DNA of 44,045 bases from Kiritimatiellia bacterium (GTDB lineage Bacteria; Verrucomicrobiota; Kiritimatiellia; RFP12; UBA1067), in the NCBI GenBank assembly GCA_017454745.1, contig JAFTCL010000045.1, positions 1 to 44,045 of the forward strand, written 5' to 3'. How positions within the stretch are numbered: position 1 is the stretch's first letter; each line of letters opens with the position of its first letter. Below, in pieces: positions 36,724-44,045 of the stretch. A program made the position numbers and the translations under genes. The notes below the pieces were generated by a model. That model was not told where the DNA came from. It saw nothing but the letters and a program-made list of their open reading frames with translations, and made no database searches.

Positions 36724-36752
36724 ATGTTAACGCATTAACGCCGTCCGGTCAA
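36724..36752 (-). promoter_or_regulatory. promoter for the minus-strand run starting at the GH51 gene
   Basis: Read on the minus strand: -35 TTGACC (36752-36747), 17-bp spacer, -10 TAACAT (36729-36724). The GTG start is about 100 nt downstream. The spacer and -10 box are covered by the inverted repeat described next, which suggests repression by a DNA-binding protein. Confidence 0.55.
36726..36739. promoter_or_regulatory. operator-like inverted repeat GTTAA-CGCA-TTAAC
   Basis: A perfect 5-bp inverted repeat with a 4-bp centre overlaps the -10 box and spacer of the promoter above. Sites of this size with a CG-type centre are typical of LacI-family sugar regulators, which would suit a glycosidase operon. 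No regulator gene lies in this window, so this is inference. Confidence 0.45.
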
Positions 36753-36803
36753 TTCGAAACATCGCCGCCGCACCCACAAAAACCCAAAAAGATCCAAATA
36801 GTT

Positions 36804-36832
36804 TTGCAATGGCCACGTTTTTTTGCTATATT
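36804..36832 (+). promoter_or_regulatory. extended -10 promoter for the operon leading to ligA
   Basis: -35 TTGCAA (36804-36809), 17-bp spacer, -10 TATATT (36827-36832) preceded by TGC as an extended -10. The ATG at 36869 follows a leader of about 29 nt that ends in a TTGGAGAG ribosome site. The promoter is divergent from that of the GH51 run. Confidence 0.65.
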
Positions 36833-36868
36833 TGAAACGTTTTGAGAGTTTTCAGATTGGAGAGCTGA

Positions 36869-37759
36869 ATGTTTAGGCTAAAATTGTTTTTGCCGCTGGC
36901 GTTCGCCGCCGTTTCGACGGTTTGCGGGAAACCGTTGCCGGAAGTCACCGACGCGGCAAAAGAGGCCATGGGTACCACTCCCGGACGCATGGTATTAACC
37001 GGTTTTGTCTTTGTTGACGGAAAATATCTTCCCCCGCCATACACCGTATCCCGGATCGGAAACGGAATATTCGTGAATCGCGTCCAAGTGGAGCAACCGG
37101 TGCCGTGGACCCATTTCTACCCGCCCAAAGCCGATGAAAAAAACGACGACGACGATTTCGAGGAGGTGGACGATAACGGCGGAAAGGCGGACAACGCCAA
37201 GCCCGCTAACGGCGACTTTGAAGAGGTTCCCGAAACGCCCGCCGCCCCCGCCGCGCCGCAAAAGAACGCGGCGGCCAAGGTTGACGACCTTGACGACCTG
37301 TTTGCAGACGACGACCCGCCGCCTGCCAATAAACCTGCCGCCAAACCTGACGCCGCGCCGGCAGCCCCGCAGCCCGCCCGCGACATCGCGGACGAGATTG
37401 AACGGCTGAAAGCCGCGCTCGACAAAGCCCGGGCCACCTACGAAAACCGTCTGGCAAAGAACGACATCTATTTCTTCAGCACGTCGCACAGCCGAATCAA
37501 CGGCAACTACGGCACCGCGAGGTCTATGCTTGAGGTGCTGCCGGAAGCGTTGTACGCCGCCACTTCCGCCGAGGACCTTTTCGCCCGACTGCGCCGCGCC
37601 AACATCTACTTTCTCGACGAGCGGGCGGTGCGGGTAATATTTAAAAACAAGCAAAGCTACCCGATGCTCAAAGAACGCCGCCAGAGGATCCGCCAGCAGG
37701 AAGCTTTGGAAGCGGCTAAACGCAAACGGGAGCGCGAGGCGTCCCGCGGCAACTATTAG
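36869..37759 (+). CDS. secreted protein with acidic, proline/alanine-rich linker
   Basis: A 296-residue protein not recognised by family. Signal peptide about 1-20. A short beta-rich N-terminal part contains VLTGFVFVDGKYLPPPYTV. A low-complexity linker rich in Asp/Glu/Pro/Ala covers about 90-175. A helical part (about 175-200) follows, then a small domain with YFFSTSHSRINGNYG, and a highly basic C-terminal tail (KRKREREASRG). The charge contrast between linker and tail is striking. It is followed 9 nt later by a lipoprotein gene, with that gene's AGGAG overlapping its stop. Confidence 0.6.
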   Translation: MFRLKLFLPLAFAAVSTVCGKPLPEVTDAAKEAMGTTPGRMVLTGFVFVDGKYLPPPYTVSRIGNGIFVNRVQVEQPVPWTHFYPPKADEKNDDDDFEEVDDNGGKADNAKPANGDFEEVPETPAAPAAPQKNAAAKVDDLDDLFADDDPPPANKPAAKPDAAPAAPQPARDIADEIERLKAALDKARATYENRLAKNDIYFFSTSHSRINGNYGTARSMLEVLPEALYAATSAEDLFARLRRANIYFLDERAVRVIFKNKQSYPMLKERRQRIRQQEALEAAKRKREREASRGNY

Positions 37760-37768
37760 GAGCATCCA

Positions 37769-38119
37769 ATGAAATTGAGCGCAGTCAAACTTTTAATTCC
37801 CGCGCTGGCTTTGATGTTCACGGCAGGATGTGTGGCCGACCGGGTAATCGAAAACACCCGGGTGCCGGAACTGGAAATAAGCGAATTCGGGACTATCACG
37901 CTCAACGGAGAAACGGTGGCTCTGGAGAATCTGGCCAAAGCCATGCGCAAAGCCGGATTCGAAAAATCGCAAGAGGTGAACGTGCTTATCCCAGACCGCC
38001 CTGACCGCAACCTGATGAAAAGGGTTTCGTCCGAGCTGATCGTTAAAGCCGGTTACACCCGAACCGTGTTTGTCAAAAAACGCCGGGCTTTGTCAAACGT
38101 CCCTGACCCTAAAAAATAA
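37769..38119 (+). CDS. small lipoprotein-like protein with an ExbD/TolR-type periplasmic domain
   Basis: A 116-residue protein with a signal peptide ending FTAGC, a lipobox with Thr at the -3 position, which is acceptable but not canonical. The mature part (about 32-105) follows the ExbD/TolR periplasmic pattern: ITLNGETVALENLAKAMRK, VNVLIPDRP, then a helix and the closing strand TRTVFVKKR. It has no membrane span of the ExbD kind. It is co-transcribed with the acidic protein before it and ligA after it. The role is unknown. Confidence 0.55.
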   Translation: MKLSAVKLLIPALALMFTAGCVADRVIENTRVPELEISEFGTITLNGETVALENLAKAMRKAGFEKSQEVNVLIPDRPDRNLMKRVSSELIVKAGYTRTVFVKKRRALSNVPDPKK

Positions 38120-38133
38120 GAAAGGGCTTCCTA

Positions 38134-40452
38134 ATGCGGATCCCAAACGAGGACCAATTAAAGCGGCTTGAATTCCTGCGGAACGAAATCAACCGCCACG
38201 ACCGGCTTTACTACGTGGAGGCGCGCCCGGAAATCGGGGACGCCGACTACGACGCGCTTTACCGGGAGATGGAGGCGATCGAGCGGGATCATCCGGAATG
38301 GGTGACGCCCGACTCCCCCACCCAGCGGGTGAGCGGAGAACCGGTTTCCGGTTTCCGCCAGGTCCGGCACGACCCACCGATGCGAAGCCTGGATAAGACG
38401 CACTCCTTTGGCGAATTGGTGGATTTCGACGCTTTCCTGCGCCGCCAGCTGGAGAACCGGGTTTGGGATTACGTCGTCGAACCCAAAGTTGACGGGCTGT
38501 CGATGTCACTGCTGTACGAGAACGGCCAACTGGTCCGCGCAGCGACCCGCGGCAATGGCGAGGTCGGCGATGACGTTACGGCCAACATCCGCACCATTAA
38601 GTCGATTCCGCTCTCAATCGCTGGCGCGCCGAGGCTGTTGGAAGTGCGCGGCGAAGTGTACATGACCCGCGACGGTTTCGTCCGGCTCAACCGTCAAGAG
38701 GAAGAGTCGGGACGCGAACCCTTCGCAAATCCGCGCAACGCGGCCGCAGGCTCGCTTAAACAGCTCGATCCGCGAGAAGTCGCCAAACGGCCGCTGGATA
38801 TGGTGATTTACGCCGCCGGGGCAATCAGCGGCATTGAATTCGCGACCCACACGGAACTGATCCGCACTTTCGCGAAATGGGGGTTCAAAATCCCGCCCTG
38901 GCAACGGCTGTGCATCGATATGCCGGGCGTTTTGGAGGCTATCCGCGAGCTGGAACAGCTTCGCCACAGTTTCCCGTTCGAAATCGACGGGGCCGTGGTT
39001 AAAATCAACCAGCGCAACCTCTATCCCGAGCTGGGATCCACCGCGCACGCGCCGCGCTGGGCGCGGGCGTTCAAATATCAGCCGGAACGCACCGAAACCG
39101 TGGTCGAGTCAATTACCGTGCAGGTGGGCAGAACCGGGGTGTTGACCCCGGTGGCGGAGCTTACCCCGGTACCGCTGGCGGGTTCCACCATTTCCCGGGC
39201 CACGCTGCACAACGCCGACGACATCGCGCGCAAAGACGTCCGCATCGGGGACCACGTGTGGCTGGTCAAGGCCGGTGACGTGATCCCGGCGATCGAGAGC
39301 GTGATTACCCAGAAGCGCAACGGCAGCGAAAAGCCTTTCGTTATGCCGGATGTTTGCCCGGCCTGCGGACAGCCCGTGGTGCGCAATCCCGACGAGGTCG
39401 CCTTCCGCTGCGTTTACCCCGCCTGCCCTGCGCAGCGGGTCGGCCGTCTGGAACACTTTTGTTCCCGCGACGCGCTGGATATCCGGGCCATCGGCGGGAA
39501 AGTGGCGGACGCGCTGGTGACCCAAGGCCTGGTTTCGGATCCGCTCGACCTTTTTTCGCTTTCGACCGAGGTGCTCGAAAAATTCCGCATCGGTGACGAG
39601 GAGTCCGGCATGAGAAAATTCGGGCGCAACGCGAAAGCGGTGGACGAAGCGCTTCAAAACGCCCGGGATTTGCCGCTGCACCGGTGGCTGTTCGCCACCG
39701 GCATCCCCAACATCGGCGTTACGATTTCCGAACAGGTCGCGGCGCTGCACCCGGATCTGCCGGCTTTGGCGAATTCGGAGCTGGTTAACGGCACTGTCCG
39801 GCTGGCGGAACTCGTGGCGGCAGCCGCCTCGGAAAATCCCCGCTCAACATTAAACCGCTACAAAGACGATGCGGAACGGCAGGAACACCAACAGCGGTTC
39901 AATCGGATTTGCGGGGAAATCGGCGTGCTGGGCGACCGGCTGGTAAAACTCGGCGGAGCGACACGGGTGGCGGGCACCGCACTGCCGCCCCAATACGTCT
40001 GCGCCATCAAACCGGAATCCGCCCGCGAATTAAAGAAATTCTTTGATTCGGATTACGGACGCGAGTACGTGCGGCGGCTTTTGGAATTGGGCATCAACCC
40101 GAAGCGCAAAGCCGCAATAACGGCAGACGGGCCGCTTAAGGGAATCTCGATAGTAATCACCGGCACGCTGTCCCGTCCGCGCGGCGAATTCGCGGAACTG
40201 ATTAAAAACGCCGGCGGCACGGTGCAGGAATCGGTCTCCAAAAACACCGATTATCTGCTGGCCGGGGCAAATGTCGGTGCCACCAAAACCAACAAGGCCA
40301 AAAACCTCGGCGTGCAGGTGATTGACGAGGCGCGGTTTATGGAACTGCTTGGCGGAGCGCAAACGCCGGCAAAGCCGAATCCCCCGCCGCCCAAAACCGA
40401 CCCGCCGAAAACCGGTCCCAAAAACGGCGTGGTCCAGTTGGAACTGTTCTGA
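38134..40452 (+). CDS. ligA: NAD-dependent DNA ligase
   Basis: A 772-residue ligase, longer than the usual ~670. NAD-binding Ia domain (YYVEARPEIGDADYDALY), adenylation lysine Lys118 in EPKVDGLSMSL, OB fold, four-cysteine zinc finger (CPACGQPV, CVYPACPAQ), helix-hairpin-helix region and C-terminal BRCT domain (about 665-740, GISIVITGTLSRPRGEF). An extra stretch around 560-640 in the HhH region accounts for part of the length. A proline-rich tail ends in QLELF at the very C-terminus (40435-40449), matching the sliding-clamp-binding motif. It seals Okazaki fragments and repair nicks. Confidence 0.97.
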   Translation: MRIPNEDQLKRLEFLRNEINRHDRLYYVEARPEIGDADYDALYREMEAIERDHPEWVTPDSPTQRVSGEPVSGFRQVRHDPPMRSLDKTHSFGELVDFDAFLRRQLENRVWDYVVEPKVDGLSMSLLYENGQLVRAATRGNGEVGDDVTANIRTIKSIPLSIAGAPRLLEVRGEVYMTRDGFVRLNRQEEESGREPFANPRNAAAGSLKQLDPREVAKRPLDMVIYAAGAISGIEFATHTELIRTFAKWGFKIPPWQRLCIDMPGVLEAIRELEQLRHSFPFEIDGAVVKINQRNLYPELGSTAHAPRWARAFKYQPERTETVVESITVQVGRTGVLTPVAELTPVPLAGSTISRATLHNADDIARKDVRIGDHVWLVKAGDVIPAIESVITQKRNGSEKPFVMPDVCPACGQPVVRNPDEVAFRCVYPACPAQRVGRLEHFCSRDALDIRAIGGKVADALVTQGLVSDPLDLFSLSTEVLEKFRIGDEESGMRKFGRNAKAVDEALQNARDLPLHRWLFATGIPNIGVTISEQVAALHPDLPALANSELVNGTVRLAELVAAAASENPRSTLNRYKDDAERQEHQQRFNRICGEIGVLGDRLVKLGGATRVAGTALPPQYVCAIKPESARELKKFFDSDYGREYVRRLLELGINPKRKAAITADGPLKGISIVITGTLSRPRGEFAELIKNAGGTVQESVSKNTDYLLAGANVGATKTNKAKNLGVQVIDEARFMELLGGAQTPAKPNPPPPKTDPPKTGPKNGVVQLELF

Positions 40453-40468
40453 TGGGTTGTTTTAAAGA

Positions 40469-41743
40469 ATGAATACGGCTTGGATTTGTTTGGGGGTTTT
40501 CGCGGTCTGCTATGCGCTGTTCGTGCTTTTGCCCAACCGGCGCTCTTGGGTAGCCTGTGCCGGCGGGTTGCTGCTTTTGTTTTCCGGGGTTCTGCCTTGG
40601 CAGAACGCTTTGACGGAAAAAATCAACTGGAATGTGATCGGGCTCTTCTGGGGCACATTGGTGCTGGCCGACCTTTTCCTCAAGTCGCGCGCGCCGGACG
40701 TGTTGGCGGGTTGGGTGATGTCGCGCATGCCGTCCGTCCGAATGTCAATGCTGGCGCTTTGCGCGCTCTCAGGATTCATTTCCATCTTTATTGAGAACGT
40801 GGCGGTGGTGCTGCTGGTCGCGCCAATCGCGTTAAGTCTCGCCTCCCGGCTGAAAATCAGCCCGGTGCCGATGCTGATCGGCATCGCAATCTGCAGTAAC
40901 CTCCAAGGCACGGCCACCATGGTCGGCGATCCGCCGAGCATGATTTTGGCGGGCGAGATGAAGATGGGGTTCTGGGATTTCTTCATCTTTCACGGTCGCC
41001 CCAGCATCTTTTTCGCCATCCAAGTCGGCGCGATACTATCGTTGCTGGTTCTGTTTTGGGTGTTTCGGAAATTCAGATCCGCCGGCGAGGGGTTTGACCG
41101 GATGAAGATCCGGTCGATGGTTCCGACCTGGTTGCTGTGCGGACTGGTATTGGGGCTGTCATTCGCATCCACCATCGACCGCGAGTTCCGCTGGTTTGCC
41201 GGATCCTACACGCTGGCCTTGGCGGTGGTCGCGCTGGTATGGTACCGTTTCATCGCGAAATGGGGAAAAATCGGCAGGTTCGTGAAATCGTTGGACTGGG
41301 ACACCACCTTTTTCCTGATCGGGGTTTTTGTGCTGGTGGGCGCGCTTGGCGATTCCGGCTGGCTGGAAAAATTGGCGCAATGGATGTCGCAATCCGTCGG
41401 GGGCTCGGTGCTGATGGCTTACCTGTTGCTGGTCTTGGTCGCGGTCGCGGTATCGAGCTTTGTCGATAACGTGCCGTTCCTGCTGGTGATGATTCCGGTG
41501 GTCAACCAGCTCGCGAAAACGCTAAACGCCCCGGTGGCGGTGCTGATGTTCGGGCTGCTGGTCGGCGCGTGTCTGGGCGGCAACATCACCCCGATCGGGG
41601 CATCGGCCAATGTGGTGGCGTTGGGAATCTTGCGCCGTCGCGGTTACACGGTCGGGTTTGGCGATTTCATGCGCATCAGCGTACCCTTCACCATCGCGGC
41701 GCTAGCCGGCGGGACGTTATTCGTCTGGTTTTTCGTGAAATGA
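40469..41743 (+). CDS. ArsB/NhaD-type membrane carrier
   Basis: A 424-residue inner-membrane protein with about eleven spans in two similar halves. Motifs FIENVAVVLLVAPIA, NLQGTATMVGDPPSM, SFVDNVPFLLVMIPV and GNITPIGASANVVALG are those of the ion transporter (ArsB/NhaD) superfamily, which exports arsenite or exchanges sodium for protons. The substrate cannot be decided; there are no arsenic genes nearby. It starts 16 nt behind ligA with a weak ribosome site and is probably the last gene of that operon. Confidence 0.85.
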   Translation: MNTAWICLGVFAVCYALFVLLPNRRSWVACAGGLLLLFSGVLPWQNALTEKINWNVIGLFWGTLVLADLFLKSRAPDVLAGWVMSRMPSVRMSMLALCALSGFISIFIENVAVVLLVAPIALSLASRLKISPVPMLIGIAICSNLQGTATMVGDPPSMILAGEMKMGFWDFFIFHGRPSIFFAIQVGAILSLLVLFWVFRKFRSAGEGFDRMKIRSMVPTWLLCGLVLGLSFASTIDREFRWFAGSYTLALAVVALVWYRFIAKWGKIGRFVKSLDWDTTFFLIGVFVLVGALGDSGWLEKLAQWMSQSVGGSVLMAYLLLVLVAVAVSSFVDNVPFLLVMIPVVNQLAKTLNAPVAVLMFGLLVGACLGGNITPIGASANVVALGILRRRGYTVGFGDFMRISVPFTIAALAGGTLFVWFFVK

Positions 41744-41789
41744 TTGTGGGGCTGGTCAGTGTTGGTCCGTGGTTCAAATTTGCCTTGCT

Positions 41790-41880
41790 AATCCCTGATT
41801 TCTACACGCCTCTACCCGTTCTACACGGTTGTTTCTCCCTCAACTCGTAACTCGTAACTTCCCACCACCTAACCGTTGAG
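41790..41880. repeat. dispersed intergenic repeat fragments, copy 3
   Basis: The segment includes TCTACACGCCTCTACCCGTT and CTACACGGTT, which echo the end of the element at 165-230, followed by CTCGTAACTCGTAACTTCCC and CACCACCTAACCGTTGAG, which recur at 42729-42750 and about 42864-42880. The gap 41744-41923 is filled with such fragments and no gene. Confidence 0.55.
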
Positions 41881-41923
41881 ACTGGGCAACAGCTCGCAAA
41901 ATCCACATTTTTCATTCTGTCGC

Positions 41924-41952
41924 CTGACATAGTAAAGCGTCTGTGATACAAT
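41924..41952 (+). promoter_or_regulatory. extended -10 promoter for the antitoxin-toxin pair
   Basis: -35 CTGACA (41924-41929), 17-bp spacer, -10 TACAAT (41947-41952) preceded by TGA. The antitoxin ATG follows after 30 nt with a good AAGGAGA ribosome site. It is the best-matching promoter in the window. Confidence 0.75.
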
Positions 41953-41982
41953 TTGCATCATTTTCAAACAAGGAGATAGAAA

Positions 41983-42252
41983 ATGTCACAAGTTAGTTTC
42001 CGCATAGACGACCAGCTCAAGGCCGACGGCGAGCGTCTTTTCAAGAGCATGGGCATGAACATGTCTGTGGCGATTACGATATTCATACAGCAATCCCTCA
42101 AACGCGGCAAACTGCCCTTTGAAGTGGTAGGCGATCCCTTCTATTCCGAGAGCAACACACGCGAACTCGAGCGCCGCGCCCGCGACATGGACGCCCGCCG
42201 AAATGTGTCCGAACACGAACTGCTCGAAGCCGAGGAGACTGTTCATGCGTAA
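41983..42252 (+). CDS. RelB/DinJ-family antitoxin
   Basis: An 89-residue protein. The N-terminal ribbon-helix-helix (about 1-45: QVSFRIDDQLKADGERLF, NMSVAITIFIQQSL) binds DNA as in DinJ/RelB antitoxins and would repress its own promoter. The acidic C-terminus (SEHELLEAEETVHA) is the toxin-neutralising part. It overlaps the toxin reading frame by 8 nt (42245-42252), the usual coupling. The antitoxin itself is intact although its toxin gene carries a stop. Flanking repeats suggest an accessory island. Confidence 0.9.
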   Translation: MSQVSFRIDDQLKADGERLFKSMGMNMSVAITIFIQQSLKRGKLPFEVVGDPFYSESNTRELERRARDMDARRNVSEHELLEAEETVHA

Positions 42253-42517
42253 GATCTGGCACGAAACTGCCTGGGAAGAGTATCTTGCCTGGCAGGGGCA
42301 AGATGCCTGAACGCTCAAACGCATCAATTTGCTTCTTCAGAGCATTGACCGCAATGGCACGGCCTGCATCGGCAACCCCGAACCGCTTCGGGGCAATCTC
42401 AGCGGATGGTGGAGCGTACGCATCAATCAGGAGGATCGCATCGTTTTCCGTATCAGCGCACTCACGCCCGAGGAAAACGTGCTTGAAATCCTGCAATGCA
42501 AGGGACATTATGGCTGA
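42245..42517 (+). pseudogene. yoeB: YoeB-like toxin gene interrupted by one in-frame TGA
   Basis: Read in a single frame, codons from the ATG at 42245 give MRKIWHETAWEEYLAWQGQD-A, a TGA at codon 22 (42308-42310), then an unbroken LKRINLLLQSIDRNG through PEPLRGNLSGWWSVRI to CKGHYG and a stop at 42515-42517. This is a complete YoeB-type mRNA interferase of normal length. The catalytic Glu (PEPL), Arg (QEDRIVF) and terminal His-Tyr are all kept. In E. coli YoeB the stop position is an arginine (TDKRIVKK), so one CGA to TGA change would explain it. No other damage is seen. Confidence 0.85.
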
Positions 42518-42883
42518 GACACCAAATGCGCCCACTATCACGGCAATGTAATAAGGGTGCGCATGTCCGTTGTTAAATAAACCACAGACCAACACGGACG
42601 CGCCGCGCTTACGCTTGCGCCAATATGAACCAGGGCGAGCGTTAGCGAAGCCTGTCCGTGATCGTCCGTGGTTAACCATTGCACCATCTAACCGGCCGCG
42701 ACGGAGCGCGGCCCTCCCAACCACCACACCACCTAACCATTGAGCGTTGAGTGTCGACTGATCAGTGAACATTGATCACTGACCACTCTTTTCCGTTCCC
42801 CGTTCCCCATTTCACACTCTTCATTCTTCACTTTTCATTCTCTCTCGTCACTCCTCTTTACCCACTCGTAACTTCCCAACTCT
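42518..42883. repeat. 366-nt intergenic region built of repeat fragments and inverted repeats
   Basis: No gene is seen. The region contains a perfect 7-bp inverted repeat GGCCGCG-ACGGAG-CGCGGCC (42694-42713), an inverted repeat TCAGTG-N9-CACTGA (42762-42782), the phrases GTCCGTGATCGTCCGTGGTT and CACCACACCACCTAACCATT, and a pyrimidine-rich track of TTCAC/CTCTTC units (about 42783-42900). Several phrases echo 41790-41880. Confidence 0.6.
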
Positions 42884-44045
42884 TCACTTCTCCAGGGTTC
42901 TTACTAGGCGGAAGCCAAAGCCGACGAATACATCCGTCGGGCTACTATCGTCACGGTAAGAAGAGTTACATGAGTCTGCGTTATTGTCCCAACTACCGCC
43001 ACGTCTCACCCGCTCCGACCCAGAGGAAGGACCCAACGGATCCGACGAAATGCTCGGCAAGTCACCGCTCCAATCAAGGCACCATTCCCACACGTTACCG
43101 TGCATGTCGTAGAGTCTCCATGCGTTCGGCAGGTATGGACCCGACAACAGTGTGCCCCTTCGAATAACCGCCCTTGCCATCCGGTCTGTGCCGAGCGAAA
43201 TCCGAGTCGGATTCCTTCCAACCGCGAAGTTTATGGTTGAGCGTGAACCGACCCAGTTTCTTCATACTGTTCTCCGAACTGCCGCCGTTGTTATAGTAAC
43301 TCTTTGTCCCCGCGCGGCACGCGTATTCCCACTGCGCCTCGGTCGGAAGGTCGAAGGTGAGTCCAGTTCTCGCCCGAAGCTTCCCAATGAACGATGTTGA
43401 AGCCACCGCAGATGATTTAGGCCATTTAGTTCCCTCCCCATCCCCGCGTATCGTATTGTATGATATTTTATCCACAGGCCGCATGTCGCCTTTGAACTCG
43501 GACGGGTTGTTCCCCATCACCAGTTCGTACTGCTTCTGGGTCACCTCGAAGACGCCGCAGTAGAACGGCTTTGAAAGCGTGAGCGGTGGGACTCGTCCTT
43601 CTGGTCCTCGACCATGATGAACGTCCCCGCCTCAATGCGCCGCAGCACCAGCTTCGTTGTCTTGTAATCGTCCGTGTTGAACCCGCCGCTGGGCGGTGTG
43701 TCCATGTACGTGACGGGGTATTTCTCCGCATCCGGCCCGGCGGAGAGATCGACCACAAGATACTCCGCCGAAAGATCAATTATTTTGGGCAATTCCTTGG
43801 CCACTACGGGCGTTCTAGCCGGACCCGCTGGTTTCGGTTTAAGCGACGCCTCAAACTCGGCTAGGCGTTTGGCGACAATCCCCCGCTGAAGCCCAGAGAC
43901 CAAACCCTCCTCCGCGAGCGCCTTGCGGTACCACTCCGCCGCGTGGGCCCGGAACGGCTCCGGGTCGGGCGCGGCGTACCCCCACCAGAAATCCGCCGCC
44001 TTCAGCGCGTTCATCTCGTCCGTCGCGACGCCCGTCCGCTCGAAC
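42884..44045 (-). pseudogene. SUMF1/FGE-fold domain protein, frameshifted, 5' end outside the window
   Basis: Three minus-strand segments in different frames join into one protein. From the window edge to about 43585: helical region with HAAEWYRKALAEEGLVSGLQ and the start of the domain (LRRIEAGTFIMVEDQKDESH). From about 43585 to 43138: TQKQYELVMGNNPSEFKG and LTFDLPTEAQWEYACRAG. From about 43138 to 42884: [16 protein letters not shown] and [10 protein letters not shown]. One base is missing near 43582 and one is extra near 43137. The formylglycine-generating active-site cysteine pair is not seen, so it is probably a non-FGE member. Decay or assembly errors could cause the shifts. Confidence 0.7.

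Noticed and set aside
42308..42310. TGA in the toxin read as selenocysteine or as a reassigned codon
   Set aside because: The aligned residue in YoeB is arginine, not cysteine, and TGA ends several intact genes here, for example lepA and ligA.
1..44045. tRNA or rRNA genes, IS elements, prophage genes
   Set aside because: No cloverleaf, rRNA segment, transposase, integrase or phage structural protein was seen.

Overview
The window looks like a chromosomal piece from a member of the Planctomycetes-Verrucomicrobia-Chlamydiae superphylum, most likely a gut-type Kiritimatiellota/Lentisphaerota-like bacterium. This is inferred, not proven. The clues are an ECF sigma factor paired with a membrane Ser/Thr kinase, a TPR/ExbB/ExbD gene cluster, large secreted proteins with calcium-binding repeats, a SUMF1-type domain gene, many glycan-active enzymes (M60 peptidase, GH51, GH2, NamZ), and intergenic DNA full of short dispersed repeats. 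Standard stop codons are used and TGA is a genuine stop in many genes. No rRNA, tRNA or CRISPR array was seen.

Layout. 1-405: repeat-bearing intergenic DNA. 406-14955 (+): an M60 metallopeptidase, lepA, two Yej-type peptide ABC permeases, a TPR lipoprotein-like or periplasmic protein, an ExbB/ExbD pair with a TonB-like third protein, and a large secreted candidate glycosidase. 15051-17836 (+): a small cationic tetrapeptide-repeat protein and two secreted alpha/beta hydrolases, one with two complete catalytic domains in tandem. 18048-21207 (+): ECF-like sigma factor, Ser/Thr kinase, and an MTA/SAH deaminase.

21204-36620 (-): a tightly packed co-directional run of eleven genes reading GH51 arabinofuranosidase, dCMP deaminase, GH2 enzyme, PyrD, NamZ-like muramidase, ThiD, a 1162-residue metzincin-bearing secreted protein, three paralogous membrane-anchored proteins, and a small EF-hand secreted protein. 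A promoter with an operator-like inverted repeat sits ahead of it. The end of this run (about 22.1-25.6 kb) is visibly more AT-rich than the rest and carries the most novel-looking genes.

36869-41743 (+): a four-gene operon of an acidic secreted protein, an ExbD-like lipoprotein, NAD-dependent DNA ligase, and an ArsB/NhaD-type carrier. 41744-44045: repeat-rich accessory DNA with a RelB/DinJ antitoxin, a YoeB-type toxin broken by a single in-frame TGA, and a frameshifted SUMF1-domain gene running off the window.

How the genes fit together: secreted or periplasmic enzymes acting on glycoproteins, arabinose- or galactose-containing glycans and peptidoglycan fragments, plus peptide permeases and a proton-channel-type energising complex, suggest scavenging of complex polymers. 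Most candidates for an undescribed system lie in the metzincin plus three-paralog module (21.2-28.4 kb) and in the TPR/ExbB/ExbD(Asn)/TonB-like cluster (7.1-11.5 kb).
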